A stretch of 64,000 nt of DNA from Xylanibacillus composti (GTDB taxonomy: Bacteria; Bacillota; Bacilli; Paenibacillales; K13). The stretch lies in the NCBI RefSeq assembly GCF_018403685.1, contig NZ_BOVK01000015.1, positions 62,001 through 126,000 on the forward strand. The letters are read 5' to 3'. The notes below the pieces were generated by a model, which did no database searches, was not told the DNA's origin, and saw only the letters and a list, made by a program, of their open reading frames with translations. The position numbers and the translations under genes are program-made. Positions 42,736-50,556 of this stretch are shown here, one piece after another (within the stretch, counting starts at the first letter, position 1; each line of letters begins with the position of its first letter).

Positions 42736-42951
42736 ATGGCATCTCGCAGCAGCAATACACTGGTAGTGCCTCAAGCAAGTCAAGCATTGGATCAGCTGAA
42801 GTATGAAGTGGCGCAAGAACTGGGCATTCAAATTCCGCAAGACGGTTACTACGGCAACATGGCAACTCGCGATACAGGCGCCATCGGCGGCCACATTACT
42901 CGCCGTTTGGTTCAAATCGCAGAGCAAGCGATGGCCGGCAACCAACGTTAA
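42736..42951 (+). CDS. Alpha/beta-type small acid-soluble spore protein (copy 2)
   Basis: A 71-residue SASP with the same boxes as the copy at 40779 (KYEVAQELGI and TRDTGAIGGHITRRLV); the two differ mostly at the N- and C-terminal few residues. GAAAGGAGTG precedes the ATG. An array of RNA-like hairpins begins 17 bases after its stop and ends at a strong terminator, so it could be the 3' region of this transcript. Confidence 0.95.
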   Translation: MASRSSNTLVVPQASQALDQLKYEVAQELGIQIPQDGYYGNMATRDTGAIGGHITRRLVQIAEQAMAGNQR

Positions 42952-42967
42952 GATATAATGATATTTA

Positions 42968-43210
42968 CCCATGAAAGTGATGACAAGCGCTGAAGTTAGT
43001 CAGGTACTTTCATGGGGCCCGGATTATCAACCACGAAAGTGCAGGAACGCTTACGAAGTACAATCAAGTACTTTCGTGGGGCCCGAATGATTAAAACCCA
43101 TGAAAGTGATGACAAGCGCTGAAGTTAGTCAGGTACTTTCATGGGGCCCGGATTATCAACCCACGAAAGTGCAGGAACGCTTACGAAGTACAATCAAGTA
43201 CTTTCGCGGG
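42968..43210 (+). repeat. Tandem array of four hairpin units (A-B-A-B)
   Basis: Two copies of a roughly 129-base period. Unit A (42968 and 43097) has arms CCCATGAAAGT and ACTTTCATGGG; unit B (43031 and 43161) has CCACGAAAGT and ACTTTCGTGG (the last copy ends CGCGG, one mismatch). Three units are followed by GGGCCC; the last carries a diverged version. The A-to-B change T-A to C-G in the stem keeps pairing. Loops share CGCT...GAAGT. No protein-coding frame is supported, so this is probably structured RNA. Confidence 0.85.
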
Positions 43211-43228
43211 GCCGACCAGATTACAAAG

Positions 43229-43263
43229 AGAGCTCAAGGGAATGTGTTCCCTTGAGCTCTTTT
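43229..43263 (+). terminator. Strong terminator behind the hairpin array
   Basis: AGAGCTCAAGGGAA (43229-43242) and TTCCCTTGAGCTCT (43247-43260) form a perfect 14-bp stem with a TGTG loop, then TTTTG. It ends a transcript that would include the hairpin array. Confidence 0.9.
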
Positions 43264-43302
43264 GTTATGTCGGCTGCAAAGGGATGCTGCTTGGATTGTA
43301 AC

Positions 43303-44286
43303 TCAATAGCTGTCCAAGCGCAATTTTTTGCCGACCTTTTCCTCATTCATCCAGCCTACGTAAGAGTCCAAAACATTCCCGTCATGGTCGAACAGCACGA
43401 CCGCGACGAACGGGTACTGCTTGCGATGGCGGTAACGGACATCAACCCAGCGCACCTCATGTCCCCAACGGTGAGTATGCACCTCGGGGCAGGCATGAGT
43501 GCTGAATGAAAGCAGGGCGGCGACATCCGGATGTTTTTTTGACAATTCTATAGTCGGGTGTGAGGAACGGCTCACACGATCGATCCACTGCAGCTTGCCG
43601 CTGCGCCATTCGCCAATTTGATAGTCGCCGTTATGCTCGATTTTGACAACGTTCCAGTGATAGGGATGCAGGGTGGGAATGACTAGGTATCGATCCTTCG
43701 AATTACGCTTGACATCCATCGATTGAATTTTTCGCTGGACGCTTCGATGTACAAGAACACGCCAAACATAGTAGAGAGCCAAGAACGCATACAGCAGCGG
43801 GAAAACGACGACAGGATTAGCCAGCTTGAGCGTCCACAGCAGAACGGCGACTGCATGGCTGAGAAAAATAATCGGATCGAAAATGGGGATAATGTTCCAG
43901 GATATCCATTTCTTCGAGAAGGGTCTCAAGGCCTGCGTGCCGTACGTATTGAAGAGATCCATAAAAATGTGCAAGGCTACCGATAACAGGACCCAGTAGA
44001 GCAGCGGCCAGAATCGATCAGGCTGAAAAATGGCATAAAGGCCTCCGCTTATTGCCGCAGTCCACAGCAAAAGCGCCGGCAAGGAATGGCTCCATCCCCG
44101 ATGGTGCCGGATGTAGAGGGCATTTCCCCTCAGCCTGGTTAGAGTATCTGCGTCTGGTGCCTGCGATCCAAGCACAGTTCCGAACAAGACGGCTGCTCCC
44201 AATGCGGCTTCTCCAGTAACGGCCGGATCGATTTGTGCCAAACCGGCAAGACCCAGACCAACAACAAAGTGTGTGCCGGTATCCAA
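43303..44286 (-). CDS. YdjM/YfhP-family membrane-bound hydrolase-like protein (DUF457)
   Basis: A 327-residue protein. The N-terminal half is a membrane domain with the metal-binding pattern of the family (DTGTHFVVGLGL, PDADTLTR, RHHRGWSHSLP, HIFMDLFNTYG). The C-terminal third is soluble. B. subtilis YfhP is the named relative; the substrate is not known. TTG at 44286 follows GGAGGAGA. Confidence 0.85.
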   Translation of the reverse strand: MDTGTHFVVGLGLAGLAQIDPAVTGEAALGAAVLFGTVLGSQAPDADTLTRLRGNALYIRHHRGWSHSLPALLLWTAAISGGLYAIFQPDRFWPLLYWVLLSVALHIFMDLFNTYGTQALRPFSKKWISWNIIPIFDPIIFLSHAVAVLLWTLKLANPVVVFPLLYAFLALYYVWRVLVHRSVQRKIQSMDVKRNSKDRYLVIPTLHPYHWNVVKIEHNGDYQIGEWRSGKLQWIDRVSRSSHPTIELSKKHPDVAALLSFSTHACPEVHTHRWGHEVRWVDVRYRHRKQYPFVAVVLFDHDGNVLDSYVGWMNEEKVGKKLRLDSY

Positions 44287-44385
44287 TTGATCTCCTCCAC
44301 AAATAGCATTGCGTTATATGATTTTGATATATAGTTATATTGTACCCAACAAGTACAGGATTGCAAAACGGCAGGAGTGGAGAAG

Positions 44386-44652
44386 ATGAAAAAAACTTTT
44401 GTGGAGTATAAGGTGAAGCTGGAGGAGATGGACGCTTATCGGCTTTATATGGCGGATGTTTTGCAGCGCACGGACAGCGTGGAATGGCTCGAAAGCCAAG
44501 AGCAGCCCGGCTTGTTCCTCGAAATTCATGCCAACAGTGAGGAGGGGCTTGCCGAAAGACGCCAAGCAGACCCGAATCTGCTTAGATGGGCGCAGAACGG
44601 GTCTGTTCGCGTATGGACCTTTTTCGATGCCGGGCAGCGGCCGCGCAATTGA
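44386..44652 (+). CDS. Hypothetical protein, ferredoxin-like fold possible
   Basis: An 88-residue protein with a beta-alpha-beta pattern: FVEYKVKLEE, a helix with YRLYMADVLQR, then GLFLEIHANSEEG and a C-terminal strand (SVRVWTFFD). This resembles dimeric ferredoxin-like (NIPSNAP/EthD-type) folds, but no family is certain. ATG at 44386 has AGGAG eight bases before it. It is convergent with gerQ. Confidence 0.6.
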   Translation: MKKTFVEYKVKLEEMDAYRLYMADVLQRTDSVEWLESQEQPGLFLEIHANSEEGLAERRQADPNLLRWAQNGSVRVWTFFDAGQRPRN

Positions 44653-44704
44653 ATATCGGTGAAATTGGCTGGCGTTGAAATCTTGCCGACACGGGCATCT
44701 GACA

Positions 44705-45169
44705 TTAGCGGGGAGGGGCGCTGACGGTTTGACCGAAGGGCAGGTCGTAGGCCAATTCCTCGTCGAAGGTAATATAGTCCAGGTTGACCATCAGCAGCAA
44801 ATACCTTCTGCCTGTCTGAGGATCGCTGATGATAATATGATCGCGGCCCGCCGCTTCGAGCACACCTCTGAATACCTTGGCGTTCCATTCCGAATTGTTC
44901 TCGAAAGTCATGTAAATGGTAGCAAGCTTGCCCAGATTTAGGCGGAGGATATTCTCGATGTACGATTGCTCCACCGGCAGCAAGCCCGGCACCTGCACGC
45001 CGCCAGTCTGTCCGCCAGTCGGAATGGTCGAGCCAGCCGGCATTTGGGGCGGCATCGGCTTTGGCATCGGCATCGGATAAGCTTGCTGCATTCCCGGATA
45101 TCCGTTTGCCTGGGGGGATACACCGTACACGTACCCGCCATTCGGCATCGGGTATGGCACATTCATCAT
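44705..45169 (-). CDS. gerQ: Spore coat protein GerQ
   Basis: A 154-residue coat protein needed for CwlJ localisation and crosslinked by transglutaminase in other spore formers. The N-terminal half is Pro/Met/Gly/Tyr-rich; the conserved C-terminal part has LPVEQSYIENILRLN, ATIYMTFENNSEWNAKVF and GRDHIIISDPQTGRRY. AAGGAGG precedes the ATG. It is cotranscribed behind cwlJ (31 bases apart), as in B. subtilis. Confidence 0.95.
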   Translation of the reverse strand: MMNVPYPMPNGGYVYGVSPQANGYPGMQQAYPMPMPKPMPPQMPAGSTIPTGGQTGGVQVPGLLPVEQSYIENILRLNLGKLATIYMTFENNSEWNAKVFRGVLEAAGRDHIIISDPQTGRRYLLLMVNLDYITFDEELAYDLPFGQTVSAPPR

Positions 45170-45200
45170 GTTCGATTCCTCCTTATTTCAATTGAGTGGG

Positions 45201-45632
45201 TTAAAACGTACGGTACACGCCGGGGCAGCTGTTTTCATAAGGACTGAAGAAGCAATGGGACTTATATCGGCCCGTATTCGGCTGATCATACCAGGTGGCG
45301 GGACAAGATCCGGTCGGCATGAAAAACCACAGCGCATTGGTCGCGGGATGCTGGCGTTCGCCGTCGATGACTCGGCGGGCCAGTCGAATATCCTTTTCTC
45401 TGGCTCTTTGGTAGAAATAGCCCTTGGTAGTTGCCTCAAATCCTCCTGGACGCTGAAACACCATGTCGTTAATAGAACGAATATTCTCGAAATCCAGGCA
45501 GTTGCCTTTGATGCGGTTCACCCCGACGTTGCCGACCATCAGCATGCCCAGCTCGCCTTCGCCTTCCGCCTCGGCGCGCATAAGCCGGGCAAGCGTCCTG
45601 ACGTCCTCGCTGCTGGCTTTGATCACGGCCAT
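45201..45632 (-). CDS. cwlJ: Cell wall hydrolase CwlJ
   Basis: A 143-residue SleB/CwlJ-type lytic enzyme that degrades spore cortex during germination. Start MAVIKASSEDVRTLARLMRA at 45632 matches the family; the key Glu lies in RAEAEGEGELG, and GYFYQRARE and FFMPTGSCPATWYDQP are conserved. The frame extends to 45698 but family alignment excludes it. A sigmaE-like promoter is upstream. CwlJ acts with GerQ encoded next to it. Confidence 0.95.
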   Translation of the reverse strand: MAVIKASSEDVRTLARLMRAEAEGEGELGMLMVGNVGVNRIKGNCLDFENIRSINDMVFQRPGGFEATTKGYFYQRAREKDIRLARRVIDGERQHPATNALWFFMPTGSCPATWYDQPNTGRYKSHCFFSPYENSCPGVYRTF

Positions 45633-45671
45633 TGTTCTAGGGTCACTTCCTTTCCCTGAATCGCTATCTCC

Positions 45672-45701
45672 ATTGTATGGATGAAGCCGCTTAATCATGA
45701 C
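45672..45701 (-). promoter_or_regulatory. Putative sigmaE promoter of cwlJ-gerQ
   Basis: On the minus strand GTCATGATT (45701-45693) is followed after 13 bases by CATACAAT (45679-45672), a close match to the sigmaE -35/-10 pattern. It lies 40 bases before the cwlJ start. cwlJ is known to be mother-cell expressed in Bacillus. Confidence 0.6.
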
Positions 45702-45799
45702 TGCATTCTCGACAAATTGATGAACAATAAGGGGCTGACATTGTCAAAAGGGTGAACGATTGATATCATAGAGAATATTTGAAGGAGGAATAACATTCG

Positions 45800-46669
45800 G
45801 TGAACAATATAGCCACGTGGCGAGATTATGTACAGCTCACGAAGCCCCGTATCATTCAGTCCAATTTGATCGCTGCGTTCGGCGGCTTTTGGATGGCATC
45901 CGGCTGGCGAATCGACCTGTCGGTCATGCTGTTGATGTTGGCGGGCAGCTCCATCGTGATGGCTTCAGCATGCGTATTTAACAATTACCTGGACCGCGAC
46001 ATGGACCAGAAGATGGAACGCACTCAAAACCGGGCGCTGCCAACCGGCAGAATTGAGCCGCGCCATGTACTGATATATGGGGCGATTCTGGGCATTATTG
46101 GCACGATTTTGCTGGGGGCGATCAATTGGCTTACGGCCGTGCTCGGGCTGGTCGGCATCTTTGTCTATGTCATTATATACACCCTCTGGTTGAAAAGAAC
46201 TTCCACCTGGAGCACCTCGATAGGGGGGATTTCCGGTGCTATGCCGCCTGTGATCGGCTATGTGTCCGTTACAGAGCAACTTGACGCCGGAGCGTGGCTG
46301 TTGTTCGCTATCCTGTTCCTCTGGCAGCCGCCTCACTTCTGGGCGCTTGGCATCCGGCGCAAGGAGGAGTACAGGGCAGCGGGATTTCCGCTTCTCCCCG
46401 TAGTGAAAGGCGTGCGTAGAACGAAATGGCAGATGATCCCCTATGTGGTGCTGCTCATTCCGACATCGATTCTCCTCTATGTGTGGAATTATGTAGGGGT
46501 CATCTATCTCGTGGTAGCGGTTGTGATGGGCGTTTATTGGTTGTGGCTGTGCATCAGCGGCTTGTGGGCGAAGGATGATGAAGCGTGGTCGAAACGGACG
46601 TTCGTTTTCTCACTCTACTATCTGATGATTACTTTTGCCGTCATCATTCTGAATACCGTCAAGATTTAG
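45800..46669 (+). CDS. ctaB: Protohaem IX farnesyltransferase (haem O synthase)
   Basis: A 289-residue membrane enzyme (about nine helices) that adds a farnesyl group to haem B. The first Asp-rich prenyl site is NNYLDRDMDQKMERTQNR; the second loop reads KRTSTWSTSIGGISGAMPP. GTG at 45800 follows GGAGG. The next gene is SCO and ctaA lies 14 kb away, so cytochrome-oxidase assembly genes are spread out here. Confidence 0.95.
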   Translation: MNNIATWRDYVQLTKPRIIQSNLIAAFGGFWMASGWRIDLSVMLLMLAGSSIVMASACVFNNYLDRDMDQKMERTQNRALPTGRIEPRHVLIYGAILGIIGTILLGAINWLTAVLGLVGIFVYVIIYTLWLKRTSTWSTSIGGISGAMPPVIGYVSVTEQLDAGAWLLFAILFLWQPPHFWALGIRRKEEYRAAGFPLLPVVKGVRRTKWQMIPYVVLLIPTSILLYVWNYVGVIYLVVAVVMGVYWLWLCISGLWAKDDEAWSKRTFVFSLYYLMITFAVIILNTVKI

Positions 46670-46712
46670 GCTAGATTTGGAGTCCAACTAAGGAAAAGGG
46701 TGAGTCATTTCC

Positions 46713-47330
46713 ATGAAGAAGAATACAGCTATTGTCGCCGGCGCGATAGTCGTCTTGCTTGCTGTCGGTGCCGTTATAGGGGTTATCCTGTACAACCAGC
46801 TTTCCAAGCGGTCCGCCTACCCTGTGCAGAAGCCGGCCCCGGCTTTTACGTTTACCCATGTTGACGGAAGCGAAGTTTCGATCGAGAACACAAATGGCAA
46901 GGCAAGACTCGTTTATTTTTACTTTTCCCATTGCCCGAATGTGTGCCAGCCTACGAACTATTTGATTTCGCAAGTGCAAGACAAGCTCCAGGCGAATGGG
47001 GAAACTGGCGAGCATACGGCGCTGTTCTCCATTACGTTCGATCCGGAACGGGATACAACTGAACGGCTGAAGGAATATGCCGGCAAGTACAATGCCGATC
47101 TGAATCACTGGTACTTCCTTCGCGGAGAAGTGGAGTATTCCCGTGAAATTGCGAAGGAATACGGCATCGCCATTCAGGAGTTGGACGGAGGCGAAGATTT
47201 CGCCCATACGAATGCGATGATCTTGGTCGACAAGGAAGGAAATATTCGTCATTATTACTTGTCCAAGGCCTTGGAGCCGGACAATGCTGCCAATATTGCT
47301 TCGGACCTGATGGCACTTGCCAAAGAATAA
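46713..47330 (+). CDS. SCO1/SenC-family copper chaperone
   Basis: A 205-residue membrane-anchored thioredoxin-fold protein that delivers copper to the CuA site of cytochrome oxidase. One N-terminal helix (about 7-28), the CxxxC copper site CPNVC near residue 75, and the His ligand in DFAHTNAM. It lies 43 bases after ctaB, consistent with one operon. Confidence 0.93.
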   Translation: MKKNTAIVAGAIVVLLAVGAVIGVILYNQLSKRSAYPVQKPAPAFTFTHVDGSEVSIENTNGKARLVYFYFSHCPNVCQPTNYLISQVQDKLQANGETGEHTALFSITFDPERDTTERLKEYAGKYNADLNHWYFLRGEVEYSREIAKEYGIAIQELDGGEDFAHTNAMILVDKEGNIRHYYLSKALEPDNAANIASDLMALAKE

Positions 47331-47344
47331 GCCAATACGTAATT

Positions 47345-47507
47345 AGCGGCGGTTGGGAGAAGGGATGGCACGCTCATCGGGCGGAGAATGCGATTCCTGA
47401 GGAAGCATTCCAACCCGATATGCGCGCAGCCCAGGGTGGTCGCCTGCGTGCAAGCACCACATTCTATAGTGAGGAGGCAGTATGGCTAAATGGCATACTG
47501 CTTTTTT
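47345..47507 (+). ncRNA. Possible structured RNA ending in a strong terminator
   Basis: Between the SCO and Toprim genes no ORF is supported, but several nested pairs are seen: GGTTGG with CCAACC enclosing GAATGC..TTCC/GGAA..GCATTC, then GCGCGCAG with CTGCGTGC, and GTGGT with ACCAC. The region ends with GCAGTATG (47477-47484) and CATACTGC (47494-47501) plus six Ts. This could be an independent small RNA or only a structured 3' end of the SCO transcript. No Rfam class is recognised. Confidence 0.4.
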
Positions 47508-47516
47508 CAATTGCTG

Positions 47517-47891
47517 TCAAGACGAAGACGGGGGCTGTTCATAGGCTTCATTCGGTTCCCGGATAGCCGAGTAATCAATCCATTCCTCTAATCCGGCCTT
47601 CTCAAGCTGTTGGACGAGATATTCATCTGGCGTTCCTTCAACGCCTGCATATCCTCTCCGTGTGTAAAGATGCTCCGCATCGGGAAATAGATCGCTGAGT
47701 ATGCCGCGAATGCGCTTCCCGGAAGGGTCGTTGTCTGTGAAAATCATAACATCTTGACCGCCGACTGCTCGTTTGATTCGTTCCAGTCTGTCAGTGCCCG
47801 GTGTTCCGTATGTACAAATAATGTCGATTTCTTCATTCAACAAACGACGCAGCTGCGTCTTGTCGTTCTTGCCCTCTACAATGATAACCAT
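47517..47891 (-). CDS. Toprim-domain protein (YusF-like)
   Basis: A 124-residue protein made only of a Toprim fold: VIIVEGKNDK with the catalytic Glu, and IFTDNDPSGKRIRG with the DxD. Such stand-alone domains resemble RNase M5 and are thought to cut or bind nucleic acid. The tail (EQPPSSS) is flexible. It is a single gene facing the SCO terminator. Confidence 0.85.
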   Translation of the reverse strand: MVIIVEGKNDKTQLRRLLNEEIDIICTYGTPGTDRLERIKRAVGGQDVMIFTDNDPSGKRIRGILSDLFPDAEHLYTRRGYAGVEGTPDEYLVQQLEKAGLEEWIDYSAIREPNEAYEQPPSSS

Positions 47892-47960
47892 ATCCCGCTC
47901 CTTGTCGTTCTGTACAGGTTACTTTCTATTGTAACCATTTCCCGGGAAATGTCGAACCTG

Positions 47961-49139
47961 TCATGTGATTGTGACAGATCTCGGACGGCTATAGGGCAGC
48001 GCTGACAAAGCGAGCATCAATACGACAAAAGCAATGAAATAAGGGGACATGCTGTCACGAATTTGCCCGGCGATTGTAGGCCCGATAAACGCACCGATGG
48101 AAAAGCATACGGAAAGCAGAGCAAAGATTCGCCCATAGTGGGTAGCTTGGGTGATCGATGCCAGCAGCGTCGCCATAGCCGGATAGATCATGCCTTTGGC
48201 CATGCCGATCAGAAACAGAGATGCTGCCATGGGAAGCGCCCATTCGACTGCCATTCCAAAAAAGACGATGGCGAGGAAAAAACTGCCCACAGCGGTGCGG
48301 TAGAAAGGAGAAAGCTTGTTCAAGAACAGCATGCTTAATGTAACGAGCGAACCCAGACTAACCACAGAAAACAACAATCCTGATGTCATCAACGACTGCT
48401 CGCCGAGGTTAAGCAGCGGCAGCTCGAAAAACAAGATGCCCTGGGAACAGGATAATGCGAGCGGTATCGCGTAAAACAGCCAGGGGATGGTCGGGTTAGC
48501 CGCAAGCGCTTGAGCAGGCGCTCGTTCTGCAGCACGGATCAGAGGGGAGGGAGGCGATGCGGCATCTCCCTTCGCGGCAACTTTGGAGGCGGTCGGTACG
48601 TCATGAATGAAGAAAAGTGCCAACAGTCCAGTGACGATCAGCCCCCATCCAAGGATGGTGAACGACGCCGAGAAACCCAGTTTGGCAACAAGCAGCGCAC
48701 CGGCTGCAGGCGAGAGGACAGAGGCCAGGGTATGAACGAGCCCGTTGCCGGCCATATATTTGCCCTGCCCGGCAGTGTCCTTGGCCAACTTGGCCAAAAG
48801 CGACATACAAGCGGGCGACAGGAAGGCCAGCACGAAGCCGCTCACAGACCGTATGGCCAGAAGCTGCCATGGATTCGAGGCGTAAGCTTGCAGAAGCAAT
48901 AGCGCGCCCGCGCCGATTAAACTTAACGTGATAAATATTTTGCTGCCGTAGCGGTCGACACCGTATCCCGCGAGCATATTCCCCGGCAGATGGGTGAGGG
49001 AGTAAATTCCCATGATGAAGCCGATGAATGAAGGCGCCGCGCCAAGGGATAAGGCGAACGGAGACAAAACCGGATACTGGGCGTGCAGATCAAACATGGC
49101 GATAAACATGAACAAGTACAGCCACATGGCGGTTTTCAC
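47961..49139 (-). CDS. MFS transporter
   Basis: A 392-residue major facilitator with 12 hydrophobic segments. The loop 2-3 motif appears as GYGVDRYGSK and the central cytoplasmic loop is near residue 200 (ASKVAAKGDAASPP). GTG at 49139 is chosen (AAGGAAGG eight bases before); the frame extends upstream without coding character. Substrate unknown; drug export is common in this group. Divergent from the membrane protein at 49296. Confidence 0.88.
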   Translation of the reverse strand: MKTAMWLYLFMFIAMFDLHAQYPVLSPFALSLGAAPSFIGFIMGIYSLTHLPGNMLAGYGVDRYGSKIFITLSLIGAGALLLLQAYASNPWQLLAIRSVSGFVLAFLSPACMSLLAKLAKDTAGQGKYMAGNGLVHTLASVLSPAAGALLVAKLGFSASFTILGWGLIVTGLLALFFIHDVPTASKVAAKGDAASPPSPLIRAAERAPAQALAANPTIPWLFYAIPLALSCSQGILFFELPLLNLGEQSLMTSGLLFSVVSLGSLVTLSMLFLNKLSPFYRTAVGSFFLAIVFFGMAVEWALPMAASLFLIGMAKGMIYPAMATLLASITQATHYGRIFALLSVCFSIGAFIGPTIAGQIRDSMSPYFIAFVVLMLALSALPYSRPRSVTIT

Positions 49140-49224
49140 GGCGTACACCTTCCTTATGCTTGGTCTACCATTACTTGTACGTGATGGGCAGACATCGTAT
49201 GCCAATAAAATTTTAATGCAAATG

Positions 49225-49243
49225 ATACCGGAAACGGTATAAT
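49225..49243 (+). promoter_or_regulatory. Palindrome overlapping a -10 box
   Basis: ATACCG (49225-49230) and CGGTAT (49235-49240) flank GAAA; the right arm overlaps TATAAT at 49238-49243. It lies in the divergent promoter region of the MFS gene and the gene at 49296, so a repressor could control one or both. Confidence 0.4.
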
Positions 49244-49295
49244 CTAAATTAAGAGCAATTGTGAAGAATGAAATGAATCGGGAGGCAGTCAGTAC

Positions 49296-49715
49296 ATGGA
49301 AGAGCAATGGATATCGTTTATTCAGGACAAGTGGTGGATCATTGCACTAGCCATCGTGGCCATTGTAGTCATTGTGCGAATCGTTAAGACAGCTTTGAAA
49401 TGGGCGTTTATACTCGTCATAGCTGCGGGTTTGCTGTTGTATGGCGCCAACTACAAGGAGATTGTGGAAGATATTAGCGGAACCGTTCTCTCTTATGCCA
49501 AAGAAGAAGCGTTCGAGGCGATGAAGAGCGAATCGGGGCAAGCGAGCGTGTCGCAGGATGCGGCGGGCAATTTCATCGTAAGCAGTCCGAACTTTCAAGT
49601 GAAAGGCTCCGTGGACAGTGATGAGGTGGAAATTACTTTCCGCGGTCAGAGCTTCAAGGTATCGAGGAATGAAATCATCAACACCTTTATTCAACAGGCA
49701 AGTGAAGGGCAATAG
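49296..49715 (+). CDS. Membrane-anchored hypothetical protein
   Basis: A 139-residue protein with two hydrophobic segments (about 13-30 and 34-50) and an external or cytoplasmic C-terminal part (60-139) with a beta pattern (FIVSSPNFQVKGSVDSDEVE, then ITFRGQSFKV). No family is recognised. GGGAGG precedes the ATG. The gene stands alone. Confidence 0.6.
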   Translation: MEEQWISFIQDKWWIIALAIVAIVVIVRIVKTALKWAFILVIAAGLLLYGANYKEIVEDISGTVLSYAKEEAFEAMKSESGQASVSQDAAGNFIVSSPNFQVKGSVDSDEVEITFRGQSFKVSRNEIINTFIQQASEGQ

Positions 49716-49823
49716 CGAACGGTGTCAGATTTTGCGTGAAGGTGATGAACTTTTTGGCGGTTTGCCGCGTCTATATGTTTGGGTATAGCTGCATGATCAC
49801 AAACAGGCGTCGAAGGAGAGACT

Positions 49824-50543
49824 ATGGAAGTATTTGTGGATCGGTACAAGGCTATTTTGTTTGATGCGGGCGATACATTGCTGAATGTGCCGGAGGCCCA
49901 TCAAGTGGTGACGCAATTTTTAAGAGAACGCTCTTTCCCTTGTGACGAGGCGGAGGTCGAATCCGTGCTGCACGAGTCGATTCAGCGCTTTTACTATGAA
50001 AAAAAGAGGGATGAGCAAGCGATCTGTTCTCCGGAGGTTGACCGCGCTTTTTGGGTGAAGCTTTACGCACACATGCTCACGCGTCTCAATGGGGCCAATT
50101 GCGATGAGGACGGCCTGCGCCGCCTCTGTCACGACTTGTACGAAGTGTTTACCGGCCCGGAGGTGTACACGCTGTTCGAGGACGTAACGGAAGTGCTGGA
50201 AGCGTTGCGAATGCGTGGCCTGCAGCTTGCCGTCGTCTCCAATTTTGCCGACACCTTGCCGCTCATTTTGCGAGAAAAAGGCATTGCCGACTATTTCAGC
50301 GAAATCATCGTGTCGACAACAGTCGGTTTGGAGAAGCCGAATCCCGAAATATTCCGGTATGCGCTGCGCAAGCTGCGGGTAGACCCCGGGGATGCGCTGT
50401 ACATTGGCGATCATGAGCAGAACGATGTCTGGGCGCCGAAGCAAGCAGGCATGGATGCCATTCGCATTCTGCGGTACGGCTATATGCAGGGCGAAGGTAT
50501 CCGCAGCCTGCTCGAGCTGCTGCCTGGAACAAGTAATCGATGA
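49824..50543 (+). CDS. HAD-family hydrolase
   Basis: A 239-residue phosphatase of the HAD superfamily, subfamily I. Motif I is LFDAGDTLL (nucleophile Asp near residue 13), motif II VVSN (SNFAD), motif III Lys in VGLEKPNPEIF and motif IV YIGDHEQND. Substrate is likely a small phosphate ester. It is 13 bases before the PBP gene, which has its own ribosome site, so they may be cotranscribed. Confidence 0.9.
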   Translation: MEVFVDRYKAILFDAGDTLLNVPEAHQVVTQFLRERSFPCDEAEVESVLHESIQRFYYEKKRDEQAICSPEVDRAFWVKLYAHMLTRLNGANCDEDGLRRLCHDLYEVFTGPEVYTLFEDVTEVLEALRMRGLQLAVVSNFADTLPLILREKGIADYFSEIIVSTTVGLEKPNPEIFRYALRKLRVDPGDALYIGDHEQNDVWAPKQAGMDAIRILRYGYMQGEGIRSLLELLPGTSNR

Positions 50544-50556
50544 AGGAGGAGGAACG

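Noticed and set aside
42968-43210. CRISPR array or insertion-sequence ends
   Set aside because: Units are self-complementary hairpins in A-B-A-B order without unique spacers, and there is no cas gene or transposase.
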